DNA of 64,000 bases from Dendrocalamus latiflorus (Eukaryota > Streptophyta > Magnoliopsida > Poales > Poaceae), in contig CM029654.1 of NCBI GenBank assembly GCA_017311315.1, positions 27,260,778 to 27,324,777 of the forward strand, in the 5' to 3' direction. Made by a program: the position numbers and the translations under genes. The notes beneath the pieces were generated by a model. The model was not told where the DNA came from. It saw only the letters and a list, made by a program, of their open reading frames with translations, and ran no database searches. Shown piece by piece: positions 33,817 to 46,100 of the stretch; positions within the stretch are counted from its first letter, which is position 1, and each line of letters starts with the position of its first letter.

Positions 33817-36800
33817 TTATTGTACTTGCTTATTTCCTTTAAAAATTAGCCCTTCATCATGATCAATGCGTACGTAACTAGTTTCGTCACGTTGTTCATC
33901 GTCGACCCTTATGCCATTTCCAAAAGGAGGTAACTCGTCAAATTGATTGTATTCCTCCTCGTCCACTACATTCTCCACTCCGACAATTCTCCTTTTTCCA
34001 TGAAGAACTACATGGCGTTTCTTATTTGCCGGGTCGGTTACATAGAAAACTTGAACAACTTGATTAGCGAGTACGAATGGTTCGTCTTTGTACCCGACAC
34101 GTTGGAGGTCCAAATCTCTTCTATGAAGCCATAGTACGAGTTTCTCGACCCATCGGTACTGAATGCATCTATGCGGACACCGCTGTTCTGGTTAGTGCTC
34201 TTGACATCCTGAGACTGCGTATAGAATGTGTACCCATTTATCATATCCTTGCCATGTCACAACTGTAAATGTTGGCCCTTTTGCCAACCATGTCAGCGTC
34301 TCACTTGGCGAGCTCCTAGCGATTTGCTCCTTCAACCATTGGTTGAACCGACGGTTGTGTTGCCTCATGATCCAAACATCCGGCCGCTCCTGATTCTGTT
34401 GCCGAAGCACACCCTTGTGCTGGTCCACATAAGGCGCCACTTCAGTCATGTGTTGCAACACCGTGAAATGGGCTTGAGTATACATGTCCATATCTGGAGT
34501 GATTGCTTTCCTTCCGATAGTTCCGAGACCCTTCAGCCTCCCCTCATGACGAGATTGAGGGACACCTATCGGTTGAATCTGAGCCATATAATCGACACAA
34601 AACTCAATGACCTCTTCGCTTGCATAACCTTCGACGATGCTGCCCTCCGGCCGAGAACGATTCCGTAAGTAGGACTTGAGAATTCCCATGAACCTCTCAA
34701 ATGGGTACATGCTACGTAGGAATACGGGCCCGCACATTTTTATCTCCCACACAACGTGAACAATGAGATGGACCATGATATCGAAAAACGAAGGAGGGAA
34801 ATACATTTCAAGGTGACATAGAGTCATCACCACCTCGTCCTGCAGAGCATCTAGTCCTTCGGGATCGATGACCTTCTGAGCAATTGTGTTAAAGAAATAA
34901 CATAGCCTCATGATTGTCTCTCGGACTTTGATCGGCAAAATATTTCTAATTGCAATAGGGAGCATCTGTGTCATCAGCACATGACAATCATGAGACTTCA
35001 TGCCATTTAACTTCAAATCTTGCATCGAAACAAGTTTCTTCACGTTGCCGGAGTAACCAGACGGAACTTTGACACCATGCATGCACTAGCACAGTTCTGT
35101 TTTCTCAGCCTTGGACAGAGTGTAACACGCAGGGGGAAGGTACGTTCGTGCATTATCAGTGCATGTCGGTGCTAACTCAGGCCTGATGTCCATATCAGCC
35201 AAGTCAAGCCGTGCGTTGACGCCGTCCTTTGTTTTATCACGGATGTTCAGTAAGAGACCAATCAAGCTATCGCACACATTCTTTTCTACGTGCATGACGT
35301 CGATGCAGTGCCGAACATCTAGGTACTCCCAATAAGGTAAGTCCCAAAATATTGATCTCTTCTTCCAGGTGTTCTTCTCATGAGCCCTCAATTTGCGTCC
35401 CTTTCCGAGGACAACATCTAAATCCTTAACCATATCATAAATCTCGTGTCCCCTTAAATGCCTTGGAGCTGAACCGTCTTCCTTCTCTCCGTCAAATTGT
35501 TTCTTCATCTTGCGGTATGGGTGAGCCCTCCGAAGGAACCGGCGGTGACGCATGTAGACGGTTTTGCGTGAGTGTCTCAGCCACACACTCTCGGTACCAT
35601 CTAAACAGTGAGTACAAGCTTTGGCACCTTTTATACTATGGCCCGATAGGTTAGCAAGGGCAGGATAATCATTTATGGTGCAGAACAATAAGGAGCGCAG
35701 AGTGAAGTTCTCTCGTTTGTATGCATCCCATACCTGTACCCCTTCGTTCCACAGTACTTTTAGATCTTCCACCAACGGTGCTAGGAACACATCGATATCA
35801 TTCCCAGGTTGTTTTTGCCCTTGGATAAGTATCGACAGCAAAATGTACTTTCGCTTCATACACAACCAAGGAGGAAGGTTATAGATGCAGAGAGTCACGG
35901 GCCATGTGCTATGTCGGCTGCTCATGCTACTGAAAGGATTCATTCCATCTATACTCAGTCCAAACCTTATATTCCTTGGTTCTGCACCGAACTCTACAAA
36001 ACTCCTATCGATGTTTCTCCACTGCGCGGAATCAGCAAGGTGTCTTAGCATTCCATCCTTCTTGCGCTCCTCCGAGTGCCAACGCAGCAGTTTTGCCTCC
36101 TTTGGATTTGCATAAAACCTTTTCAAACGGGAAATTATAGGAAAATACCATGCCACCTTAGCAGGAGGTCCTTTCTTCACCTCTGTTCCCTCGCCATCAT
36201 CTGATTGATTGTTACGTTTGTATCGGGATGTGTTGCACACCAGACATACATGCATGTTTGCATACTCTTTACGGTAGAGGATACAGTCGTTCGGGCATGC
36301 ATGTATTCTTTCTACTTCCATTCCCAACGGACAAAGAACCTTCTTGGCTTTATACGTGGTTTTAGGCAACTCATTTCCCTCTGGAAGCATGTCCGCTAAA
36401 AGACCTAGCAACGCCGTGAAACTCTTGTCGGACCAACCGTTGCTTGCCTTCAATTTCAACAGTTCAAGCACGGCCGACAACCTCGTGTACTTGCAGCCCG
36501 TGTACAAAGGTTTCTCTGAGTCCTCCATCAAGCCACGGAATTTAACATACTCTCTCTCATCATAGTTCTCTTCTACATCGCGAAGCATCTGATCCAGATT
36601 ATCATCGTGCAACCTATCCGAATCCGAGCCACAATCGACATCAGCCGGCGGCATGTCATTCACTTCACCTGCGATGTCATCCGGGGGCATATCATTCACT
36701 TCACCGGCGATGTCATCCGGCGGCATATGATCATTCACTTCGCCATGACTGGTCCAACACGTATAATCCTTTTTGAAACCCCTCCGAATCAAGTGCGCTT

Positions 36801-36960
36801 CAATTTGCCCTCGGTTCTTAAACATCTTCAAATTCTCGCAGTCAGTGCATGGACAGCACATATATTCCACCCCCTTATTCAACATATCCTCCTCGGCGGC
36901 TCTTATAAAAGCAGAAACGCCATTAATGTACTCTTCACTCACACGGCTCGCGGCATACAT
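33817..36960 (-). pseudogene. CACTA TNP2-type transposase (Transposase_21)
   Basis: This is the catalytic transposase of En/Spm elements. The first 624 codons (36960-35086) include a transposase-associated domain (residues ~1-75, CPCTDCENLKMF), an acidic repeated linker (MPPDDIAGEVND), and the TNP2 core (LLADMLPEGNELPKTTYKAK, then LSIDGMNPFSSMSSRHSTWP). An in-frame TAG follows TELC at 35086, where relatives read straight into HGVKVPSGYS. The next 296 codons are the DUF4218 region (LMTQMLPIAIRN, CGPVFLRSMYPFERFMGILK). Frame changes near 34225 and 34100 are then needed to reach DUF4216 (NGYTFYT, then VFYVTDPANKKRH). One stop and two frameshifts make it inactive. Confidence 0.9.
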
Positions 36961-37391
36961 CCAGCTTCGGTCCTACGTTACGTACATATAAAACAACTTA
37001 GTATTAAAATCTAGAATAACTAATTATAACTACATATATACCGGCCACATTTATTATATTGAGACTTAATTTCCTAGCTCAATTCATATTACAAACACAA
37101 TAGCTATTATATAACCAACAATTTTGCAAATTAACCATCTTCAATAACCACTCATGGATTACTTACACCTAAATTGTAATGCAATTAAAATAAATAAATT
37201 TCATTACTAACCATATCTACAGCAACCAGGAAAGTCTGAATCTTAATTCAAAGCTCAATCTCTGCCTCTTCCCACCAAATTAACTGGCCTGAAATCGCCT
37301 AGCTTCCTCCCGAGTGAAAAAGTGCGCAGTAGTGGCTAGATCTGGATCGAAATGAAGACAGATGCGGTCTGAGCAGCGCAATAAATGCCTT

Positions 37392-37437
37392 AGTCATTAT
37401 CACAGACGGTTTTTAACTAAAAACCGTCTGTGATAAG
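37392..37437. repeat. Internal pair of CACTA terminal motifs (5' of TNP2)
   Basis: ATTATCACAGACGGTTTTTA is followed by AAAAACCGTCTGTGATAA, forming a perfect short inverted repeat about 430 bp upstream of the TNP2 start and 870 bp inside the main 5' subterminal array. Confidence 0.85.
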
Positions 37438-37636
37438 CCTCATACCAGAACGCTTCGCGCGTGTTTCGATGCTAGAACGCTTCGTGTTTCGATCGTCTAA
37501 TTAACGTCTCTCGATCGTTATACGAAGCGTTTATATCATTAATGTTTGGGTATACGAACCGTTTGTGCTAAAGGTTAAATATGCGCTCCTAATCCAGGTC
37601 TCTTCTACGTACGTACAATACAATATACAATACAAC

Positions 37637-38191
37637 ATGGCTTCTACTACTGTTCTTGTGATCATCTCCTTCCTCTCATCTGTTCATCACGAATTGTTCG
37701 ACCGGAACCTTACACAGGCGGCCAGCAATTTGCATCTGGAGCAGCTTCTCCGCACCCGCCCTGCTCTCCTTCCCCGACTTTCTTGCATCCGTCAGCTTGA
37801 CCTGATCCTCCGCCGTCGACGGAGGCGTCTCGCTGCCGCTCAAGAAAGGGAAACAGCCCTCACCCTGGTTCTTCTCCACAATGTGCGCAATGCGGAAGAA
37901 GCTCTACACGCATTGCAGAGACTGATGGATAGCCTTGCCGATCAAGCAGAAACGGCAGATTCTGAGGAATCTTTTCATGCTATCCTCTACGACATTATGG
38001 ATGCTGCTGATCATTTGCCCAGGCTGCAAGAGGAAGTGTTGAGGACAAGGGCAATCTTAACGGCGTTCGAGAATTTAGCGGCTGATCCTCCAAGTCCCCA
38101 AGTTGAAGAAGAAGCTTACGAAGCCCAAAAGAATACAATCTGGGAAACTCTTTACCTGTGCGACTTTTGTAATAAATTTGCCTCTAATTGA
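37637..38191 (+). CDS. Small intact coiled-coil ORF inside the CACTA 5' end
   Basis: This 184-codon frame starts MASTTVLVIISFLSS and has no defect. The N-terminal ~15 residues are hydrophobic; the rest is Leu/Arg/Glu-rich and predicted by eye to be helical or coiled-coil (QLDLILRRRRRRLAAAQERE, ALHALQRLMDSLADQAE). I chose ATG 37637 over the one at 37565 because the intervening residues are low-complexity. AATAAA follows the stop within 15 bp. It runs opposite to the transposase and lies between an internal terminal-motif pair and the 5' subterminal array. I do not recognise the family. It may be a transposon accessory gene or a captured host ORF. Confidence 0.55.
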   Translation: MASTTVLVIISFLSSVHHELFDRNLTQAASNLHLEQLLRTRPALLPRLSCIRQLDLILRRRRRRLAAAQERETALTLVLLHNVRNAEEALHALQRLMDSLADQAETADSEESFHAILYDIMDAADHLPRLQEEVLRTRAILTAFENLAADPPSPQVEEEAYEAQKNTIWETLYLCDFCNKFASN

Positions 38192-38307
38192 AATTAATAA
38201 ATTTGCCTTTAATTTGTGATCTCTTGTCTCAGTAGTTCTGTAGTTAAGTTATTAGAAGCAATGTGTACTTATATATTAACCTCTGATCTAGAATATGACA
38301 GACAAAG

Positions 38308-38648
38308 GGACATCACAGCCGGTTCTTGTGAAAAACCGTCTGTGAACATTCCCAGACGGTTCTTAACAACAACCGACTGTGATAGTCGACACAACACAGA
38401 CGGTTTTTAATAAAAAACCGTCTGTGATAATCCCAGATTATCACAGACGGTTTTTAATAAAAACCGTCTGTGATATTCCAGTATCACAGACGGTTCAGCA
38501 GTAAGAACCGTCTGTGATACTCCTTTTTCCCGCCACAAATACCACAGACGGCATTCAAATTAAAACCGTCTGTAATAGTGTACATTACAGACGGTTTCAC
38601 AAAACCGTCTGTGATTTGGCGTCTACTATTAGCCTTTCTGTAGTAGTG
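38308..38648. repeat. CACTA subterminal array and terminal repeat (5' side)
   Basis: About twelve copies of ACAGACGGTT or its complement, largely as back-to-back pairs, end in the terminal repeat CCTTTCTGTAGTAGTG. Confidence 0.88.
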
Positions 38649-40689
38649 AGTCCACATGTGAGGAAAAGTGTTGAAGTATAAGTGAATTGCTCGTTTTTTC
38701 TCATTAGCTTAAGTTTTTACGTGAACTAGCTGATGCATGTAATTTAATATTACCAACTTGGGAATAGTCGTTTCACAATATTTATTCATTGATGGATCCA
38801 TAATGTAGTTACTGTATTTTTTCCCTGTTTACCCATTCTTTTAAAGATACGAGGGAGAGGAGTGGGAGAGGTAGAGTATTTCATTTAGTAGGGGTAACTT
38901 CAGTCCATTATATTAACTCTTTTCTCGGTTTTGTATCTCCTTGGTCTATGGCTCTGCGTGCATAGGGTGGCTGGATACTGAAAATTGGAAGGTGAACTAT
39001 TTCGGGCACAAATCTGATCGAAACCTCTCTTAAACTAGCGGTATCTATGTAAGCTCCAATCTTATCTGTTGGATCAGCTTTTGATGGTGCAGATCACGGC
39101 GGATAGATTGCTCACGCGAGTAGGTGGTGGAAGAGCCAGAGAGTAATAAATACAAAAGAACTCAAGCGATCTTTTGAAACATGTCGAATGCTTTTATCAT
39201 TTGATCTTAACCATCCAAATCTGACCCTGTGGTCAACATTGCAGTTCCCATTGACCTATTTTAAGGATAGTTCCAATTCTATTTTTTCCGTATAATTAAA
39301 GGAGTTCTACCATCTTAATATTATAGCAAGGAAATCTAGAGGACTGAAAAGATTAAGCAGAAAAAAAAAATCAGGACTTCACAAGAGAAGGGGGGCAAAT
39401 GCAGCATATGTCCACACAATATTGCAAGTAGAGTATACCTGAAAAGACGGACTCCATGACTACATCCACCCCCGTGCAAACTCATCCGTCTCAAGGGTAT
39501 CCGAACTCTCAGAATACATAATCTTTCTCCCTATGACAAACATAAGTGGATTCGTTAATGTACCTGAGTCTTGGTTCAGTCCATGTAGAGGTGTAGGAGG
39601 TGTTAGCACCTCCACCACAGCTTACCGTTAATTAATCAAGGGCAAAACTGTACAATCACTCCAAGAGCCTCTCTTTTTTGGACAGTTAGTCAGTTACCCA
39701 AAAAAAAAGGAAGGAAATGAAACACTCCCCGTTCAGTTCCGTCCACTTCTCTTACTTTTTTGCCCACTTCACTAGCACCACCTCTTCGCACCACTCAATG
39801 ACACTGGAGGTGTCAAGGTCATGACAGTCGTTGGATGGGCTATATTTAACGGTTGAGAACAACTGAATGTATTGAACCAGAACTCTACCTTGTACTAATA
39901 GGCATGGAAGGACAATGATAAAATCAGATGACAAGAAAAATATAGGAATAAGTGAGAAAGGAACAGCATTCTCCATCCACAGAAACATAGTTGGGAATTT
40001 ACCAGGCAAATGGATGTTACAGAATCGATCAACGTTGTCCCCTTTTGCTGGACTTGGTTCTCTACATGAACAAAAAAACATCACTTTATCTATTCTAATA
40101 TAAAAAGCACTAGTTTAGTTAAACCTTTTGTCACTCAGCAAAATTAATATCCTTCCCTCCTATTATATCAACTAAAACAATGTGCACATTGTTTTAATAC
40201 GTGCTGCATTAAAACAATATGCACTTATGTCAATGAATGCACATTACAAGATTAGGTCAGCATGTCACACTGCAGCCATTGGTTCTAAAGGAGATCAGGT
40301 AGATGAATAAAGTAGTGCCATGAGCAATGTAGTCCAGACTCCAGAATGTTCTGATTGGAATGTCACACTGTCATGTGTTACTTGTTAGAATGTTTGGCTG
40401 GGGAAGAACCATATAACATCCTTGAATAATGGCTACTTGGCTGGGTAAGGGTGGGCTAAAGTTACAGTTGTGCAACTTGGCTGGATAATATATATTGTTA
40501 TTGCTATTGGTTTGGTGTGCTACCTTAGGTTGTGGCAATGCAACCAATAAATGATGCAACTTGTGCTTGGATTTTGCCAGAATTTAGTTGACTCTTCTGC
40601 CTGTTGTCATGTGCCTACTGTTTGATATCTCAGCTAGAGATATCTGAAGGTTTGTAGCAGCTTCTTTGCTGGAGCTGATAGTGTAGAAC
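38649..40689. other. Intergenic sequence with an LTR-like remnant at its start
   Basis: 38669-38755 resembles 27584-27665 (see the left flank of the CACTA element). The remainder is AT-rich. A 110-codon minus-strand frame at 39752-40084 shows no family resemblance. No gene is supported. Confidence 0.45.
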
Positions 40690-40719
40690 AGTATATAGAT
40701 AAATAGATGCAGAATAATT

Positions 40720-41135
40720 TTCAAGACTGCATATTTGGCACTGCCATGTTGTGCTTCTTTTCACAGACAGCAGAAACATTGCGCTGGGAATGTGCAGTCT
40801 GAGAGGAGAAAATGGCTGGCAATTTATCAAACTTCAATGAAATTTCTTCCTTCTCCATGTTTGCTATCTTCAATTGTTCATTCAGTAAAGTTACTTCATC
40901 TTCCAGTTGTTGTTCTTTCAATTTACTAGCTAAACTACTAACATTGTTCTGCGAGTTCACTTTAACATTAGTGAATCTGCCACAAAGGAGTTAAAAGCTG
41001 CAGCATGTAGTACACTGGTTTTATTATCTGCTTTTGTCACTTTGGTTTTCTCTAGCCCATATTCTGAGCCATTAGGAGAAAACCTAATATCAAAATCCCC
41101 AGGAGAACTATCAATAGAGGCATTGTTGATGAAAA
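40720..41135 (-). pseudogene. Fragment of a coiled-coil protein gene, unidentified
   Basis: On the minus strand NNASIDSSPGDFDIRFSPNG and LHAAAFNSFVADSLMLK are followed by a TGA. A one-base frame change gives NSQNNVSSLASKLKEQQLED and LNEQLKIANMEKEEISLKFD, a strongly heptad-like coiled coil. The composition is that of a real protein, with one frameshift, and it is truncated at both ends. I cannot name the parent gene; cytoskeleton-associated coiled-coil proteins are possible. Confidence 0.5.
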
Positions 41136-41608
41136 TTATATAACTTCTTTGTCACTTAATCAACAAGACTGAGAATTTTGTCACTTTGCTTCCTCTGTAA
41201 CTTTTTTGATGAATTATGTAATTATTATGCCTCTTAATCAACAACAATGCATAAAAAAACAAGGAAAACATTTCTTGATGCTCTTAAATAGAAATAGTCC
41301 ACCCCATTCTGGACATCAATTTGAGGATGCCAATGGTCGGCTGTCCTGTTCTATACTACAACTCCAGATGGAACAACTTATTCTGGAATTTATCAACTGA
41401 CCATAGCATAGGTGCAAAACATCTTGGGAAACTTCTGTCTGAGCTTTGAATATGTGTGACCCTAGGAAGTAGTATCCAGAGTTTGTCTGTATTTCATTAT
41501 TAGGTAGCCCTGACCTTCCTACATTCCGTCAGAATTTTGACACAAATAAATTATACATTCCTCATATAAATTGCTTATGTGCCCTAAAACATCATTTTTT
41601 CTTGGCAG

Positions 41609-42413
41609 TATTACTATTTTATCCGGTTGATGGGGCGGCAAGCATCTCATGTGGCATTGGAATGTGCTCTGCAATCGCATATTCGCATCCAAATATGGTT
41701 AGGCATCCTGCTTTTCTTTTGTATTGACCTGGTTGGTCCATAGATAAAATTCACTCACATTAAAATGATTTGAAAACAATTTACTCATATTAATTTGACT
41801 TGAATCATGCTCAAGTTATCCTTGGCGAGGAGGTTGCTGCATCAAAACTTACAATTTTTGATATTACAAAGAAGATATATGATGCTGTGCAGGCAACGGC
41901 TGAAAAAGGTAGGAATTAGGCAGTTCTTACAAATCTTTCTACTGTAGTGTCAAGTTGCTGGTATTCATGTTATGTTGTGCGCATAAATATCATGCAGTTG
42001 CAGTTTTTCCTGATGGTCATATTATCTTGTGCAGATAAATATCATGGTGTTGTTCTCATTCTTGAGAGCCTAGTTGAGAGTATTCCTGAACTGTATGCTT
42101 TGCTTCAGGTCAGTATCAGTACCTGAAGGACTCATGTTTTCCATTCAAAGCTTTACTGAACTGAGCTAATTCTTCTAGGAAATCCATGGGGTATATGATA
42201 AAGGTGTTTCCGTTGAGGACATCTCTTCACATCTTTCACCTTGGGCTTCTGCACTATTTGAATTTTTGCCTCCATTTATTAGGAAGCAGGTACATAATTG
42301 TTTTTAGTATTTAGTAGTCCATATTTTTAAGATTATGTTTCTTCAATTTTGTTGTTTCTGTCATGCAGCTTCTTCTCCATCCTAAATCCGACGACTCTGC
42401 TTAACTTTCTCAG
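41609..42413 (+). pseudogene. Pyrophosphate-dependent phosphofructokinase alpha subunit (PFP-alpha) fragment
   Basis: Full-length PFP reversibly phosphorylates fructose 6-phosphate with pyrophosphate in the cytosol; alpha is the regulatory subunit. Five exon-like blocks are visible: 41609-~41698 (YYFIRLMGRQASHVALEC), ~41815-41908 (EEVAASKLTIFDITKKIYDA), 42035-42108 (KYHGVVLILESLVESIPELY), 42179-42289 (EIHGVYDKGVSVEDISSHLS, SALFEFLPPFIRKQ) and 42369-42413 (LLLHPKSDDSA, TAA, LSQ). Most junctions keep GT-AG. A small insertion breaks the frame in the first block and a glutamine codon has become TAA in the last. Exons before and after are missing. Confidence 0.88.
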
Positions 42414-43163
42414 GTACTGTACCACTTCAGTTTGTGATTTTTGCTGATCTTTTTTGGTATATTTAGTATATGCTTAAGATGATTCATCCCTTGCAAATTC
42501 TGGAATAAAATAAATTTCGATTTTTAGTGCTTTTGATATGGATTTTACGTATACACTTACTAGTACGTGTGAACATCTCACAGATGATAGTAGCAATTAA
42601 CAACCAACAACATTGCCAGAAAGGCATGACCCTACCATGCGAAACGGATTCTGCCGCGTTCTTCAGGGTATCAAGTCAAAAAGACACCAACTTTGCTTGC
42701 CCCAAGTCTCTGCAGGGAACAAAAGTATGCTCTTTTCTTTTTTGAGAACACATCACCAGAAAGCTGCAAGAAAGCAGCATCATTGCCTATACAGTGCGCA
42801 ATCAAGTAAACCAAGGAAAAATCTCAAAAGATCAAACATGGGCAAAACAAAATCTGAGAATTCTCCTGCAAAAAAGGACTTGACAAGACTACTAAAAAAT
42901 CATGAAAGATGAAACAAACAACCCATGAAATTGTCACTGTACACAATGCAAATTTCGCCAGAGATGAAGAGTGCGTGAAAAAAAAGCAAATCATCAGAGG
43001 AATGCTCGAAGCTAGATGGGATTTTGCTTCGAGAATACGACGGGATAAAAACCGCACAGAAAGTTCAAAACAGATGGAGCAGATATACATTGAAAAATTA
43101 AGTACTACCATGTAAACAAAGGGGAAAAAATCAAGGGTCCCTTCAGGAGAAAAATACTTAGGT
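42414..43163. other. Intergenic sequence, no gene seen
   Basis: A 99-codon plus-strand frame (42613-42912) is Lys/Ser/Gln-rich without family resemblance. The segment ends at the border of a Sirevirus-like LTR. Confidence 0.45.
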
Positions 43164-46100
43164 TGTAGGACCGGACAGACAACAGGGGAAGTGAATAGTG
43201 TCTTCAAATTCATCCCAAGTATGCACACAACTCTTTTCTCCGATAGCTACTGAGTTATAAAAATTAGGGTTGAAAGCTCACTTGAAAAACCAGAGCAACA
43301 GAGAAAATACAGTAAAGAACTGACTGTGGTCGGAGACCATCAACGTGGTCGAAATACGATAATGTAGTCGAACTCTGACAACGTGGTCGAAAGCAGACAA
43401 CGTGGTTGGAAGCAGATAACATGGTCGGAGATCATCGTAGTCGATAACCACCGAGACCAGAACCAACGTGATCGAAAATGGTTGCAGTCAAAACTGACGT
43501 GGTTGTAAACAACGTGATCGAATGCCAATAAGTGGTCGAACAATCAACGTTGTCCTAACTAGTCAACAACGTGATCGTAAGTTAACTAGTGGTCGAACAA
43601 CTAACGTGGTCGTAACAAATGTGGTCGTAAGTCAATGAGTGGTTGAATAACCAACGTGGTCGGAACCAGTCTGCAACCAAAATGATCAATATGGTCGTAA
43701 CGAACTTGGTTGTAAGCCAACAAGTGGTCGAACAACCAACAAGGTCAAAGGCCAACGAATGATTTGCGACCAACGAGATCGATTCAGCTCAAAAACCAAC
43801 CAGAGAGAAGGAGGATCCGTGAGTGGTCGAAAACCCTATGCGCTAGGAAAAAACGAAGCGGTCAAAAGAATGAATGTGCTCGATACTGGTGCAATACTGT
43901 CTGGAATTTGACCGTGGTCGAAACCAACGTAGTCGTAAAACTGATCGACGTTCCAAGGGTGTAGTCGTAAAACTGATCGACGTTCCAAGGGTGCATCAAT
44001 TACCGACTGCTTCAGTCCAGATTCAACAGAAGAACATGAAGAAACAACAGATCTGAACGTGGTCGTGCAGAAATATAGAGCGAAGCACCTAAAAGACTAA
44101 ACAAAGTCGAGAGCAACGTTCTTCAGTCTAGAACTCGACCATGGTCGAAACCAACATGATCGTAAAGCTGATCGAGTTCCAGACAGAGAACAGCGCTGCC
44201 GATTGAATCAATTCAGAAAGAAAACCGAAGAACACGTAGCAATCAAAAGAGTGAAAGTGGTCGAAAAGTAAAGCGATGCGGTGAGAGATTTGACCGTGGT
44301 CGTAAAACTGGCAGCGATCGTAACTTTTTTGGAAGAACAGAGGAAGATCGGTGAAGCGAACGACCACAAGATCCAGATTCCAAATAACTTTTGATTAAAA
44401 TTCAACTGGCCATAAAACTTTGTGCACAGTAAGATTAAGGTCTCAAGAGGTTGCTCTAATCTTTAATTGAAAACTTTACAACCAAATTGAGAGCTTTATG
44501 AGATTTCACCGAGCACACACAAGAACCGAAACTGAGAAATCAAAAGAACAATCAGACCATGCCCATGGAATAGAATAGCCAAGATGGCTTTGAGAATGAT
44601 TCCACAGCACCCAGCAAGTCAGATCATCAACATGACAAGCAAGCACTTCTTCTCAAATTCAGAAAGGAAAGAAACAACCTAAAAACAGAAGAACAAGAAA
44701 GAACCAAATCAAAGCCAACTCAATCATATGAAAACAACATAAGCAGTATATGGAAACTTGATGTATTGCTCCGATGATTGGTTTCACAGCCACTCCCCTT
44801 GGGAGGACCAACTCTAACCTTAGAGTCAACACCCACTCTCTAACCTAACAACTATGGAGGGAGGAAGAAATAGCTACCACCAGACCTACTCATGGTCTGC
44901 CGCCTCAAGCCTCAACTAACTCTTGCCTCCTCTCCTCTTTTTATAGGCTCACAAACGAACCCTAGACCTAATGGATCCAACCACTAGTCCAAACCGGGGA
45001 TAACCCGTTAACCCCACCTAACATTGGGTTTTACTCATGCACGCTTCTCAAAGTAGCTTACATGTGACCCCAATGACTTGTCGTCAAGCCTCTCATGCGT
45101 CTGGATCCTATCGAACCGTCCTCGCTTGCAAACAACCCAAGTCATTTGGCGCACCACGTGCTTTTCCTCGCGCATGATAGCACTCAGCATCCTTGACTGT
45201 CTGGACCTCGACTCCTCCCTAAGCCTAGTCCCGGTCCACCTCACCGTTGCCTGTCATGTGCACCTCCAGTAGCTCCCGCTTCGGTTCCTTGTCATCTCGG
45301 CTTGCAATCACCTCACCAGCCTCGATCATCTTTGGCGTTTCCTAGACCGTTTTGGACCTCAACACCTCTCTGTGGCTAGTCCCGGTCCTCCTATGCCTCA
45401 CCATGACCTAGCTCTGAAGTCCTCCAACCAACACCAACAAGCAAACCATCACATAGCACCGCACGATACACAAGAATCATCAATTTGCATAATCAGAATG
45501 TATCCAAGTGAATAATCTCAGCAAACCACTGGTCTAAAACAACTTGCGAGTACTATGAAGCACAAGACATGAGGTACTTGTAGCCCATGAGGTCCTACCA
45601 GCACTCTACGACCACTCAGCATGTCGTTCCAACCATCACATAGGTCGCTACGACCATGAAACAACTGCTACGACCATGTAGCAGTCGCTACGACCATCGC
45701 TCACAGCGGCTATGACTTTATCAAACCTGGTCGCTACGACTTACGACTATCGATCACAACCAGATAGAGCTACGACTATCGATAACGATCAGGGAGAGCT
45801 ACGACTATCGATCACAGCCAGACAGAGATACGACTATCGATCACGACTAGTAGAAGCTACGACTATCGATCACAATCAGCAAAGGCTACGACTATCGATG
45901 AGCAGAAGCTACGACCACCAAGTCGTAGGAGCACTTGTCGACTACAAAGTCATAAGAACTTCTGCTGACCCCCAAGTCGTAAGATCTTCTACTGTTCACT
46001 AAGTCGTAAAATCTTCTGTTGACCACCAAGTCGTAAGATCTTTTGCCAACCACCAAGTTGTAAAGGCTCCCGTTGACCACCAAGTCGTAAAGGCTCCTGC

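Larger units (their letters stand above)
27765..38648 (-). mobile_element. CACTA (En/Spm) DNA transposon, 10.9 kb
   Basis: The left end reads GACTACTACAGAAAAGG and the right end CCTTTCTGTAGTAGTG, matching the CACTACTACAGAAAGG terminal inverted repeat with the first left base changed. Both subterminal regions are packed with ATCACAGACGGTTT motifs in both orientations, the usual transposase-binding arrays. Two minus-strand genes are present: TNP2-type transposase (36960-33817) and an ORF with an Ulp1-like protease (31256-28302). The right end is therefore the 5' end. A clear 3-bp target duplication is not seen. Both genes carry stops or frameshifts, so the copy is not autonomous. Confidence 0.92.
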
